A program made the translations under genes and the position numbers. Positions 1 to 11,646 of a DNA stretch of 64,000 nucleotides are shown here, in pieces (the first letter of the stretch is position 1; the number at the start of each line of letters is the position of its first letter). Source of the stretch: Ilyonectria destructans (taxonomy: Eukaryota; Ascomycota; Sordariomycetes; Hypocreales; Nectriaceae); the NCBI GenBank assembly GCA_020740775.1, contig JAHEWK010000046.1:62001-126000 (forward strand), written 5' to 3'. Under the pieces are notes generated by a model, which saw only the letters and a list, made by a program, of their open reading frames with translations, made no database searches and was not told where the DNA came from.

Positions 1-2
1 TG

Positions 3-260
3 CTCAATATACGGTCTGATCACGGTTTCAAGCGTACCTCAAGTTTTCTCGATCGCATCGGATTCTGCGCGGGCCCAACCTACAGAGATGCCGTCGAGCA
101 CTGCATCAAGTGTGACATGCAGTGCGACCTCGAGTCACTCGACGAGCAAGAGTTCCGCGACGCCGTCTACTACTATGTAGTTGCGCCGCTGCAAGATGCC
201 GCCCACATCACGACCGCGCCAATGACAGCAGGATGGGGCCGGTTTAAGCGTACTGCTTAG
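3..260 (+). CDS. 3' end of an unidentified protein-coding gene (truncated by window edge)
   Basis: One frame is open from the first complete codon to TAG at 258-260, giving about 85 C-terminal residues. The peptide is rich in Cys and Asp (for example GFCAGPTYRDAVEHC) and ends GWGRFKRTA, with balanced composition and no low-complexity bias, which suggests a real exon and not a chance frame. The start, upstream exons and domain assignment lie outside the window. I do not recognise the family. The opposite strand 30 bases downstream carries the reductase fragment, so the two are convergent. Confidence 0.45.
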   Translation, partial: LNIRSDHGFKRTSSFLDRIGFCAGPTYRDAVEHCIKCDMQCDLESLDEQEFRDAVYYYVVAPLQDAAHITTAPMTAGWGRFKRTA

Positions 261-291
261 GGAGGGTAGGTTCTGATATTGTACCCTATTT

Positions 292-540
292 TTATATAAG
301 CTGGAAAAGAAGGGTTAATTTAGCTAATAGCTTTAAGATGCCTGTAACCGAGGGTGGTAAAATCGGGCATGACAAAACGGAGATTTCGGCCTTAGTACTA
401 TTTTTGCAGCATGCAAGTGCTCGGTCGCCTTTCTTCTTGGTGCGAAATGCAAATGTTACAGCATGTCCGTTGTTGAGGAGGACGTCAAGAATGTGGCTGG
501 CAATAAAGCCATTGACGCCTGTGAGGAGGACGCGAACCAT
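292..540 (-). pseudogene. N-terminal fragment of a Gre2-like NAD(P)-dependent reductase
   Basis: ATG at 540 on the minus strand opens with MVRVLLTGVNGFIASHILD, the classic N-terminus of the Gre2/dihydroflavonol-reductase-like extended short-chain dehydrogenases; TGVNGFIA is the dinucleotide-binding TGxxGFIA loop. About 42 residues match family expectation (through the FRTKKKGDRAL stretch). After that the frame runs into unrelated residues and stops at residue 82, whereas full-length members have about 330-350. It is a truncated relic lacking the catalytic YxxxK and substrate region. A complementary piece (residues about 65 to the C-terminus) lies 9.3 kb away on the same strand at 9,829-10,526. 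Known family role: NADPH-dependent reduction of aldehydes and ketones such as methylglyoxal, in the cytosol; this copy cannot do that. Confidence 0.75.
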
Positions 541-2012
541 TCTGCAGACACGGGGTTCGAGTTCGACTTTCAGAGCGAGATCCCATCATGCCCTAGGACA
601 GCATGTTCATCAGTTATATAGACACAAGCCGAGCTATCACGGGAGACGTGAGTAGCATTCTTGATAAATGGGTATTGCTGTTGATATGATCAATCAGAGC
701 TCGAGATACAAACGTTGCGCGAACACTTCCCACTCGGTCGTAGACGGGATGATAGCACCCGATAAGCCACTTCTTACGCTCCAAGTGCGCAGAGCTTGGC
801 CTTGGTATTCATCCAGTACTGGGTTCCATATCACATTACAAAGGCGCCTATACGACAATCGGCTATGATTCTCTTTCCCTCCCTCAGCTCAGTTTCGAAA
901 CCGCTACCTCCTGGTTATTTTCGGAGTAACAAGCCAGAGGACGATAGCATATTAATCTCCATCCTGACGTTCTGAATGTACCTGCTGTCTCCGTATCTTC
1001 GACTCAACCTGTGTGCGTGCCTGTGGATGAGCAACGTGAAGTGTCAGCAGATGAGCGGCCAATCGTCGGATCTCCGTGTCTGCCGGCATCATTGGCATTG
1101 ATGGAGAGGCCATGAGAATTTTGGAACACCTCGTTCTCCGTTGCAAAATTCCCAAGTTCACGAAGCCTAAACAGGTCTAGAGGGTGGCAGATGGGAGATG
1201 GAATGTTTGCTTTTTCCTATTCAGCCAGGGCTTCAAGCTGCCCCACAAGCATTTCAGCAGCCAAAGAGATGGGGCGGGAGCTACTACGTAGTACAGGTAA
1301 CAGATATGTTAATTGTGGAGTAATTCTGAGACGGGATTCAGGGAGTCTTACCGCTGCCGCATCACATGGAGACGCAAAGGCGCTGGGTCTTGAAAGTCTA
1401 GGCCTCGTAAAAAGGCATATACTCCAGGGATGTTAGCGTACTAGTTCGTGAAGCGTGCCTCGATGGAGCCAAACGCCAATAACTACCGTGAATTAGCGCG
1501 CCAGTCTTTCAGCTGAGGGCAGAGACTGGTTCCCCCGCTCGATAGTGTCCCAGTAGTCGCAACTAGTTCAAGAGGCTATTGACTTAAGCCGTCCCAAAAG
1601 AGAAGCGTTCGCGGCACAGCATGAGTTTTATCGAACCAAAGTGGCTGGACAGATCTGCGCCATTGCCCCAGTCGCCTCTTGGCACGGGAGAAGGAGCTCG
1701 GCAAGTGCACCTATTGGCTGGCTTAGTGTCACTATGCAGGGTCCAGATCTCGCCTACGGAATCTCACCTACGCATTATTGAACGCCTCAATCCTCGTTAC
1801 ACTCCTTCGTAAGCCTTGTCGCGTGCTTGTGTTGTACTCTACGCCTGCCAGAGGCGGGCTGGAGTAAGACATGTGGGTCAAAGAGAGATAGAGAGTGACA
1901 CTCTGGTCTACACGACCGGATCATAAAGAGACTTGCCCCCGGAGAAGCGAGGGCCTTCTGAACACATGCACACGGTCTCGTTTCTTTCATCAGAGTCACT
2001 TTCACGGTCAAC
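541..2012. other. Stretch without a recognisable gene
   Basis: Only short frames without family resemblance are seen on either strand. The segment around 808-835 (attcatccagtactgggttc) has a close relative at about 11,036-11,060, pointing to a shared degraded repeat. The last 200 bases form the 5' flank of the DUF2235 gene. No clear promoter motif was found. Confidence 0.5.
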
Positions 2013-3901
2013 ATGGCGAAAACCACTTCTGCTATCGAGAATGCGACTGCTCCTGGTGAAGACAAGAAGCTCATTCTTTGTTTCGATGGCACGGGCAATA
2101 CCTTTAGTGGTACCAATGCCGACACTAACGTCGTGAAGATCTTGCGCAAGCTTGACCGCAATCACCCCAATCAGTTCCACTACTACCAGAGTAAGTGCTT
2201 CCAAGGGCTCACGCAAACTTTGCTAACGTTGTGTATAGCCGGTATTGGCACCTACGATGTGAATGAGACTTCTATCAACAAGGGAAAACTGGGCGAGCTT
2301 CGTAGTTCGATTTCCAAGTCTATCGATCAGGGATTCGGCACGACTTTCGACGCGCATATCATTGCTGGCTATCGTTTCCTCATGCGATACTACAAAGATG
2401 TAAGCAATGTTCATCTCTGTGGCAGCGCATCCACTCACACTTGGTTACACAGGATGCGAAAATCTACATCTTCGGCTTCAGCCGTGGTGCCTTTACGGCC
2501 AAGTATCTGGCACGCATGGTCAACAAGGTTGGTCTCTTGTGCAAGGGCAACGAAGAGATGGTTCCTTTCGCCTACCGTCTTTATCAACGGTCTCTCCAGT
2601 GCGAGTGTGCCGATCGCGTTGCGGCACAGAAAGAAGAGCAGAAGCGAACTGGCAAGAAACATCGCGTCTTCAAGAATGGCGACCACCATGATGAACCATC
2701 TGAGGAAGAACCCTTCCTCCCGAACGGCACCGAAGAGCCAGAGCAACTGCATGAAGAAAAAATCCTGGCTGGCAACATCCAAGTCAAGGAAAGCCCTCAA
2801 ACAAAAGCGGCGAACAAGGAGATTGAAGCCTTTGGCCAGACTTTCTGCCGAACCGCTGGAGACTCCTCCCAAGGCCATAAAAACATCCAAGTGTTCTTCC
2901 TTGGTATCTGGGATTGTGTCAACTCAGTCGCAGTTGTCGAGAAGAGCTCACCGGCTCCTGTCTCGGTGACTGGCACAGCGAAGCATATTCGGCATGCCGT
3001 TGCCGTTGACGAGCGACGTGTCAAGTTCAAGCCTGCGCTCCTCGCCCAAGACATTCGAAACACGTGCGGGAAGAACGGCGAAGATATCCGGGAAGTCTGG
3101 TTCCCCGGCAACCATGGCGACATTGGAGGCGGGTGGCCAGCGCTGCCGAAGAAGCTGCCTAGCCAGATGGGATGGAAAGAACGCCTCTGGTACATCTGGA
3201 GTACACGCAAACCCACGAACCTCGATGAAGATCTTGATGACAACGCTCTGCAGATGAGCGACATGGCCTTGGAGTGGATGATCCGCGAGGTCGATCGCGT
3301 GGGCAAGAGAGAGCCGCGTGCTGCCGTCCATTGGTCGCCCGCCAGCTTGGATAAGTTCAAGGGCAATATGAACTCAGTTGACGCAAATGGTATCTCTGTC
3401 GTGAAGACAAACGTCATCCAAGGATTCATGCATGACTGCCTTTCTTTTGGATATGGCACAGCCCTTTTCAAGGTTTTGATGTGGAAATTTATCGGTAAGC
3501 CGCCCTGTGACTTGACTAGAAGCATACACTAACGGGATATCTGTCTAGAGTCGCTACCTTTCGTTCCTCGTTGGGAGCTCAACGACGCCAAGAATTCCGA
3601 TGACAAGGGTTGGGAGCCCTACCGACTGTGGCCTAACGGGGGAGTCCCTCGCGATATTCCGCGAGGGGCAGTCCTGCACAACTCTCTTATAGAACGATTG
3701 GAGTCTGTGACAACGTACTCTCCCAAGAACAACCATGGGTCTCGGGAGCCAGGCAACCGTGGCCAAGGCGAGCCGTGCTTAAAAATAGGTGGAAGCACTG
3801 CCGCGATGAAAGTGTACGAGAACCCGAAAGAAAAGAGCGCAACTCCGCTTGAAGGCCAGCCTTGGGATAAGAGGCATGTTACGTGGCAATTTGACTACTA
3901 A
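2013..3901 (+). CDS. DUF2235 family (Tle1-like) alpha/beta-hydrolase, four exons, intact
   Basis: Exons 2013-2190, 2239-2399, 2453-3494 and 3549-3901 join in frame to a 577-residue protein. The introns (48, 53 and 54 bp) start GTAAG and end AG, with a TGCTAAC branch site in the first and CACTAAC in the third. The family signature is complete: oxyanion-type loop CFDGTGN (D25-N29), nucleophile elbow GFSRG (S123), acid in GIWD (D267) and histidine in [10 protein letters not shown] (H334). This is the T6SS phospholipase (Tle1-like)/DUF2235 fold shared by bacteria and fungi; characterised bacterial members hydrolyse phospholipids, but fungal substrates are generally unknown. Residues about 160-250 are a charged, probably disordered insertion (Glu/Lys-rich) between nucleophile and acid. 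No signal peptide is visible, so a cytosolic protein is likely. ATG 2013 was chosen because it precedes the conserved loop by 24 residues in the same exon. No stops or frameshifts. Confidence 0.9.
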
Positions 3902-4835
3902 TGCAACTCGACGGGGGTTATCAAGTTGAATCAGATGGCTTGAGGTTTTTGGAGAATACTGTGGCGTTTGAAGGATCTTTAGAATAGTTATTTGGATGAA
4001 GTTGGTCTAGACAGACATGGACATGTGAATTCAAATTTTCGTAAGAGTCAAGGCAAGAGAACTGTCACATGGGAACGCCATCACCTCTGAAGCTCAGAGC
4101 CAGCATAGGCTCATTATGAGCAACATCTCAATGCCTTGGAGACTTGACGGGGTGCACATCCGTATCGGTGCCTTTAGCAGAGCTCACTTAAGTAATAGAC
4201 CCCCCACCCCCCGTAAATGATGGTGCCTTGTGAACACAGCACTGTATCCAACCCACATTGATAGCCACAGGTCCTCTGTATTGTACACCCGAATTCGTGG
4301 CCGAAACCGCTCAGGGAATGCCTCAAGGTACTTTTAGACGCGGTAGCAGATTGCACGTCAAATAAACAGTTGGCGCGACCCATGCGTGGGCGCTCCACGG
4401 GTCAGACTCGCACACCCGGCTTCGTTGTTCCCTTCGTTGTTCCCGACCAGTGTCGAGTGCGAAGGCGGCGCACGAGACGCGTCGCGCCACCAGCACACCA
4501 ACTCAGCTATATAATCCTGTTGACGTCGACAAATCGGCTACTAAAAATCTCAATTTGTCTGAACGCTAACAGCAATGCAACCGCGAGGGCACTCGGCACT
4601 CGGCACCAATGGATTCCATTGTCGTGGCATGAGGCCAGCAGGCGCAGATGGCTGGGATGTGATGGGTGAGAATGCTGGTGGGACGTTCAATTACTCCTCA
4701 TCCTCATCCTCCTATTGAACTAGGGCGCCACAGGCCACAGGCCGCGGACCGAGGAGCTGCTGGGATATTGTGGAGACTAAACTTGAGGTGCTGGAAAACC
4801 GCAAAGTAGTTCGGAGTAGACTAAAATCTCCCTGG

Positions 4836-4858
4836 GAATGAATGAATGAATGAATGAA
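4836..4858 (+). repeat. (GAAT)n tetranucleotide microsatellite
   Basis: About five and a half uninterrupted copies of GAAT. No coding frame overlaps it convincingly. Confidence 0.9.
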
Positions 4859-5875
4859 GCCCACACTGTGACGTGACGCACTCCGAAGCTTGGACCTCTG
4901 CTCTGGCTGTCTTCTAGAAGAAAATGAATGCATGGCCTGGGAAACGGGTGCGTATAAAGAAGTCGAAACCGCCACCGCCAGCACTTTCACACCCAATATC
5001 CGGAGCATGCAAACGCGCATTCCCCGGTCTACACCTCTTGCGCGCGACGCCAAACTACAAAAAACAGCGCTGGGAATATATTCTCTATCGATTACCTCTC
5101 CTGTACATGTGCTATAATAGTTCTATGAGTTTGTAAGTTGCTTTTGTAAATCCATTCTCGCCGGCCGGTGGAGCCCGGAAAGGGGGTCCGAGTCGGCAGT
5201 CCCTCGCTCTCTCCCCCAACGATGGCTTGAGCTCACCCTCACCCCGACATCTTTTTGCCACCCTTTGACACTAAAAGCTCAGACACATCGAGCTCAAGTA
5301 TCCATCTGGCCCATAAGCGCCACTCTTGCGCCTCGTCGGCAGTGAACCATGGGACACACCACAGACTCCGAAACCCATGACGGGACTAATCCATCCCATC
5401 ATCCACCGTCGACGCGCTAGTCAGGGCTACCTGAACCCGTGGGGGCGGGTTGGGCTGGGAGAAGAAATGGAACATTCCAAGAAGGATGCGACGACGACAC
5501 ACAACCCTGTACCGTACCCCTGACTTGGCAGTCGTGGCTGGCTGTCCAGCGTCGAGGATCCATGTCATCGCGACGAGGGAGTTTGATGAAGCTGGGAATC
5601 GACCGTGCTCAGGATTTGGGCCATCCGATGGATGTTTTGATGCTGGGAGCTGCCGTTGGACGACGCTGCGAACACAGGGGGTGCGCGGAGGTGCGCGTCG
5701 GGGTGAGATTGTGGGACGTAACGCGAGGGATCAAGAAAACGTCTGAGGCTGTACTCCCGCTCTGGGATAGAAGTTCCATTGACAGTTGTGGAGTTGGGGT
5801 TGCTTGCAGCCCTGGACCTGGAAACCCAACCCAGCCGTTAGCTGATCGTCATACACTACGTAGGCACTAGCATCC

Positions 5876-5894
5876 GGGGGGGGGGGGGGGGGGG
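5876..5894 (+). repeat. Homopolymer of 19 G
   Basis: An uninterrupted run of 19 guanines in intergenic DNA. Length is likely to be variable and possibly affected by sequencing error. Runs of this length can form G-quadruplexes; a similar run with a matching C run occurs near 56 kb. Confidence 0.9.
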
Positions 5895-8655
5895 ACAAGC
5901 CCTGAAGGGCTTTGACCAGCCAATCAACAAAAAAGGGGTCCATACTGTGTACCATCGTGGTGGTGTACCGCCGCTGTAGATGAGTTGTTCATAGCGATTC
6001 TCGTATTAAGGTGATCAAACACTATCCCTGGGCCCTTCGCATATGAGCCACAGTTAGCACGGGCCGTTCCTAGGACCGTCAGCTGCCGATCTGAGCGAGA
6101 CGGATTATTATCGCGGATTAGAGCCGGCGCGCCACCATATACAGATGGGCTTCAAGGTCAGGGCCGCAATTGGCATACCTGTTTCCACATCTTGGGATCA
6201 CTTACTTAGAAACTGAACCCGATTAAAGCGAAGATAACAATAATAAGAGTCAAGAAGACGAGATAGCACGAATATGCTCGATATATATAGGCTTTCTTGA
6301 AAGGTTTGGGGATCTCAGAAACACACTTCAGTTGAAGATGATAACAGATGAAAGTCAGGGCGGCCAGAAGAGAGCAGTTCTGGGGAAAGATAATAGCAAG
6401 TAATGCTAGTAGATAAGATAGAGTCCTAAGAAGGATGAGAGATGACTGGGGAAAGATGTGACTCTAGTATGAACATTTGGGTGGGCCTGACCTTGGGTAC
6501 GTCACGACCATTTATAGACTGCTCATGTTGTCAGACAAGCCTAGGATGTTTTCCTCAAGCGCTTTCCATCAGTCGTCACCGTCAAAGCGCCTGCGTAGAC
6601 GCTGGATGAGCGGCTACCAATTCCCAGCCTGATCTCGCAACACACCAGAATGATGTTCTGTCTCCAGGATCATGGCAGCATCAAAAGACCATGTGCACGG
6701 GACGAAATCGCCTACTAGGGGGCAAGCCTCGTGTTTATTTGCCTTTGGCCTATCCAACTCTGGTGGTAGCGCACAGACACAGACTAGTAGGCTAACTAGT
6801 AAGCGCACAGTTGACCATGGTGCAGGTTGTAAGCTTTTGCGCCTCCGGCCCCTACTCATGGCAAGGTTTGTCTCCAGATCTCGTCTCCGATGGGCAAATT
6901 TCTAGGTCCAGTGCAGGCACAGGGCCCATGCCACTGATACGCATTGACGAATGACCTCTGTAGGGAACTGTTTAGGCATCCCAACCCTCTGGTACCGGGC
7001 TGCATCTCATCAGGGGTTCAACAAGGGTCAGGGTATGCCATTACAAACCTCGGCCCCCTTTCACCGTGATTCACTCCAGGTGTCGAAAGATGAGGAATGG
7101 GCTCATTTAGGAACACTGCATTAGAGCGAATCACGGCTCAGTCGCGTGAGCAAATCGAAATGCCTGTCGACCTAGGACGCGGTCTCGTCTAAAATACAGT
7201 ACCGGGTAGCACCAGCGGCACACAGTCGTCTGCTTAACCACGAGGCTTCTAGATCCGTCCGGACAGCAGGGTGTTTCGAAGGCAGACGCAGCCTGCACTG
7301 CATATCTCATGGTCGCTTTTTCAGTCTCTCCAGGGTAATGTTACCGCCTGTATAGGGATGCATGTTTTGAGGACGCGAGCCTCAAATTCGCCTGATAAAC
7401 TCACCTCAGGACAGTGCACGCACCACTACCAACCACCCACCACTGGGGAGGCAGCAGACCAGGGGCCAGGATCTGGCGGGCGGACTACGCTTATCCCGTC
7501 TATGATTTGACCACTGGTATGGGGATGCCGATGGTCCAGGGGCAAGGACTCAGGGTGGAAAGGTCCAATGTGGAGGAATAGATGGGGGGCTCTCACTCCC
7601 CATGCTATGCCCATGTCAATTGTCAGCAATTGCATGGTCAGCTTAGTCTAGGGCTCTCCACAGGGCAGACAAATGGGTTTGTCCATCAGCAACGCCTACT
7701 TACATAGCAGGGACCGATGGCTGTACTGTCTGTCTACGTACATATCAACTTTGAAATGGACGTTCGAATTCCTATGGAGTAGCAGTGATCAAAGTGCGAA
7801 GGCGACCGCTTGGGCGCGACTCTACCTTCTCCATGCGCCTGCGTGTACACGCCGGAGATAGCACATTCAAGGGATCAACTAGGACACACTCAGAACGCCA
7901 TACCGACCGGGCGGGTCGTCCGTGCGAGATTATGAACCCAGCCAGCGATCGGCAAGTGCCGCCGCTCATTACTTGCTGACCGGTGAATGTCAAGTGGCTA
8001 ACTAAATTGGCTTGCTCTAGCAACCTCTGATGGGCCTTTTCCTCAAATTGCCAATTCTTAACGTGTAGGTCTTGAGAATCCTAAATATGTCTTTCATCCT
8101 ATGCCAAAGAGCTGCTAATACTATTCTCTTTTCTACCACGACATCTCCTTCCAAGGCCGATTCCTATGCTCCTTCATCTGAATGAGTAGGTTGGCTTGGT
8201 CGGCTATAAACGCTATTCTTATACCTGTGGACTACTTGGAGGAATAACATCCAGGAAGATAGAATGAGGACAAACTTCAAGCCTGCAGGTGAAGTAACCA
8301 ACCCCTCTATCGGCTTCAGGCACCAGAAGCTTAATCCCTGGTCCGCCTTAGCCCACCCCGCCGCTAGCTCACCGATGATCCAAACGGCGCCGCCTTATTA
8401 AACGGGTTAACAAGGGGCGCACGTTCACTTTTCGGTCTCTCAATAACGACCTTCCAGAAGGGGATGCAAGTTGACGCGTGTCGCCAGCCCACCAACCAAC
8501 CGCCGCTGGCACATGCAGCGAATAACCTAACCTCCTCGGTTGCTCCTTCCTATAAAGGGAGAGGCTATGGAGCCACTGATCCTCTCACCTACTACGTACT
8601 ATGTACTTTTTTGGTTTGGCTTGTGCCCCTCTGGTCATTAAATGTGCGTCCCCAC

Positions 8656-8688
8656 GGACCCCCAGGACCCCCAGCACCCCCAGGACCA
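8656..8688 (+). repeat. Short GGACCCCCA-type minisatellite
   Basis: Three to four imperfect copies of a unit of about 10 bases (GGACCCCCA, GGACCCCCA, GCACCCCCA, GGACC). The overlapping frame would encode a proline/glycine-rich stretch but is not supported as a gene. Confidence 0.6.
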
Positions 8689-9828
8689 CTGGACCGGGCG
8701 CGAAACTCGCTCGGCTTTATCCGAGAAGGCGGGAGGCAGCTCTCCCCAAATTCCTGCATCTACGTTCCCGCCTTTAGCCGTTGTCGCGGCCAGCCTTACA
8801 CGTCCCAGCACCGATGGCGTAAGCCTAGTCTAATAGGGCATGATTTAAATTACCATTGCAGTTGTCACGGTCCTTGCTCTCTCCTCTTTAGCGCAACCCT
8901 GCCTTAGGAGGCCCCTTATCACCTGGGAATATTTTCGAGCTTGTTCTCTCGGCCCAGACCGTTGTTCCTGTGCCGGCATTCCCAGGCATGCTTGGCCGAT
9001 CCTTCGCGCTAGGGCATAGGCCACGCTTTCCCTGAAAGGTGAGGAGTCATAGGTTGTACTCCAGGGTCTGCGCCCCTCTCTCTCAACCATTGCTGCGTCT
9101 TGATTGAGGCGCCTGTATTTGCCCGCCCCGTTGGAGTAGATATTCTCTTCAAAATGACCCATTACATGCATGAGGTGTATAACGATCCGTTACGGCGATC
9201 GCACTCACCGCTGGAGCTTATAGCATAATAAATCCTGCTCTGGGAAAGGAGATTAGAGAATGCCGTCGGCGAGTATACTTTTCTAGCAAGAGTTTGTCAA
9301 CACGATCAAGGGAGTAGAACTGTCATACCGGCACGGCTGATGCCAAAGGCGAGAACCTTCAGCAACACCTGACCAAGCTGCGGCATCGGAATAGCTGTGT
9401 CCTGGTGTGATGGTGGGGCCTACACTGGGTAGGTGTCTAGGGTAGGTCCAAGGCGTGTAGTTTATGACCAGGACGTCATGACAAGCAGAGTAAGTCACGG
9501 TCTGGTAATAGTAGAATAGTAAATTCAATGTAACTAAGTGTGACCGCTACAGCAACTATCCCCACATAGCTGAGATGGCCGCCGCGTCGGGGACTTGGAG
9601 TTGGGGCTGCGAGTGGTGGAGAGGGAGATTGAAAACCTGTTAGACTGTCGACCACGATTAATCAGAGATAATCATTTGCTATACGATGGGGATTGAAGTG
9701 GTCGAGCCTTGAGCCGGGGGACAGTTGAGGAGAAAGAGGGTGTTGAAAGCTATATCCTCCAACCCGTGACATGCCCTTGGGTCGGAGAATATTGATGCAA
9801 GGCCCTACCTAAGGAATGTGTCATCGCA

Positions 9829-10526
9829 TTAGTTCCTGGGATGCCGGGCCATCTTTCGCTGCACATCCTTTAACGACCTCACGGTATCAACTACACGTTC
9901 CTCTAGCGTCCTGTACCTTAACCCCAACTCCTCTGTCGCCTGTCTGTTGTCAAACCCATAAACGCCCTCCTCCGGGTACCCACCAGCCTCTCCCTCGCAG
10001 CTCGGCAGCACGCTCGGCGGCACGCTCGGCGAAGAGCTTACTGGCCCGGAACCCGTTCAACGTGCTTTGGAAGGCGTCTTCCATGCCAAGGGGGTTCCAG
10101 TCTGACTCGGTGTAGGTGTACTGTGGAATAGTGCTGGGCTTGTAGCTGTTCAGGATTACAGCAAACGAGGAGGTGAGGATGACGGTTTTGACTGGGGGGG
10201 CGTGGTCGCAAACCGCTGTTAGTAAGGATGTGGTGCCGAAGATGGATGGATGGGTCTAGCAATTCTCGCTTGATGTCGGTCGATGAATAATGGAAACGTG
10301 AGGCGACATGCATGACGGCATCGAAGCTTGTGTTTGATTGAAGGCATTCATCGAAAGCTCCAGGTGTAACTATCGTACAAGACACATGTCGAGAAATGAA
10401 CCTCAAGGCCTGGGCTACCGCCAGCCTCCTTCGAGGCCTGGCCAATACCGTCCGCGGCCCTCCTCCAGCAGCTGTGGTCCTGGGGCAGCCGTGGTACAGT
10501 ACAAGGACATATTTGGACGATGGCAA
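9829..10526 (-). pseudogene. Broken Gre2-like reductase lacking N-terminus and an internal segment
   Basis: Three pieces of one protein are readable on the minus strand in shifting frames. First, TPGAFDECLQS and FDAVMHVAS, ending DIKRELLDPSI. Then, after a frameshift near 10,255, GTTSLLTAV, VKTVILTSSFAVIL and YTESDWNPLGMEDAF to the active-site stretch FRASKLFAERA. Third, after a junction near 10,010, VYGFDNRQATEELGLRYRTLEE and DTVRSLKDV to the stop at 9,829. These match, in order, the middle, YxxSK and C-terminal parts of Gre2-like reductases. The first about 65 residues and the part between the YxxSK helix and VYGFDN are gone, and the catalytic Tyr reads Phe (FRASK). The internal deletion lies at a small direct repeat (GAGCGTGC..GCCGAG twice). 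This copy is non-functional. The missing N-terminus resembles the fragment at 292-540. Confidence 0.85.
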
Positions 10527-11646
10527 GAAGAGGAACTAGCTCGGGACGCGTAGGCTACTCCCGCTATCTTCGGCGTCGATTTCGGGGCGAATGTCTGTCC
10601 TACCTGAGCTCTCCACGCAACAAATGAAAACGCTGGTAGATCGATAAGCGCTGGGCTACCAAGTTCGTCAAGCGACATCCAGAGCTATACAACCTGAGGC
10701 GCGGACTGCAGCAGACCGCCCAAAAGCTCAGTTCATGCAGACGCCGAACAGTTAGGAGATACAACTAAGAAAACACTTGATGGGGCCAAAATACGTTAGT
10801 ATACTGTGAAGCTGAACCAGGTTCTTCTAACTTTGGTAGTACCCGCCCATTTTGTATGCAGTGCCGCGTTCACCGCACCACACAGTTAACCCTAACCTAC
10901 AATTGTTTCTACCCCTTTAACATGTAGCACATTTTTCAGGTTGACGGGAAGACTGCGGAGATGGTTATATCTGCTCACGCCTCGACCCCTCGAGGCTTCG
11001 GGACCAAAATGCCATTTTGCAAAGTTAACCTTAATATTCATCCAGTACCCGGTTCTATATCCCGGTCTAGAAACCTCGAGGTGCATGGGATCCGCTAAAT
11101 AAAAGATGACACAGGGTTGGAGGTCATCTTATCCGCTCCCATCATCGGGATCCCTCGAGCAAGTGGCACAATGATTCGAAACCAGCAACGATGGTGGATT
11201 AGTTTAGATGTCAGAGGCTTTGCTCCTCGTGTATTATCATCGCACGGTAACCAATTTCAACCAGCGAAAGTCTGCAACACGAGTTGTCTGCTTGCGCGTG
11301 CCACCCGCGATGCCATTTCAAAAGTCAACGAATACATTAGAACTCTATTTGGGCTCCGGAACCATGCAGTCAAGATCTACATGTAAGCCTCGGCTTGCTA
11401 GATTCAAAATCAAACGGCGTTAGTTGATTCGACTGGTCGATTCTCCCGCCTTATCCCGACGCTGAGGGGCTCCGAGTCTGGAACCATCGCCGATGTGAAC
11501 CCTTGTAAGGTCTAGATTGACGCACCCATCGCAATAATACCAACCGTCCAAAAAGAAAAAAAAGTGAACAAATACAAAGCTCCTTCGTTCATTCTGCTTC
11601 TATATTCCATGTTCTTCAACCGTGGAAACCCATCATGTAGCTTGTT
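10527..11646. other. Stretch without a recognisable gene
   Basis: No supported frame. The segment near 11,036-11,060 resembles 808-835 in the same orientation. The right end is the 3' flank of the minus-strand SUR7-family gene. Confidence 0.45.

Larger units (their letters stand above)
3902..9828. other. 5.9-kb gene-poor stretch
   Basis: GC content is ordinary, with many short frames on both strands, none showing a recognised domain, a signal peptide or a convincing exon-intron series. It contains three small simple repeats (annotated separately at 4,836, 5,876 and 8,656) and the in-tandem duplication ttcgttgttccc at 4,421-4,444. A frame at 8,845-9,171 (minus, 108 codons) and one at 9,283-9,528 (minus) are the longest plausible ones, but I could not support either. 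It may hold decayed genes or unannotated non-coding transcripts. Confidence 0.45.

Noticed and set aside
2435..3525. Long minus-strand frames over the DUF2235 gene
   Set aside because: Shadows of the spliced plus-strand gene, which has the complete catalytic motif set.
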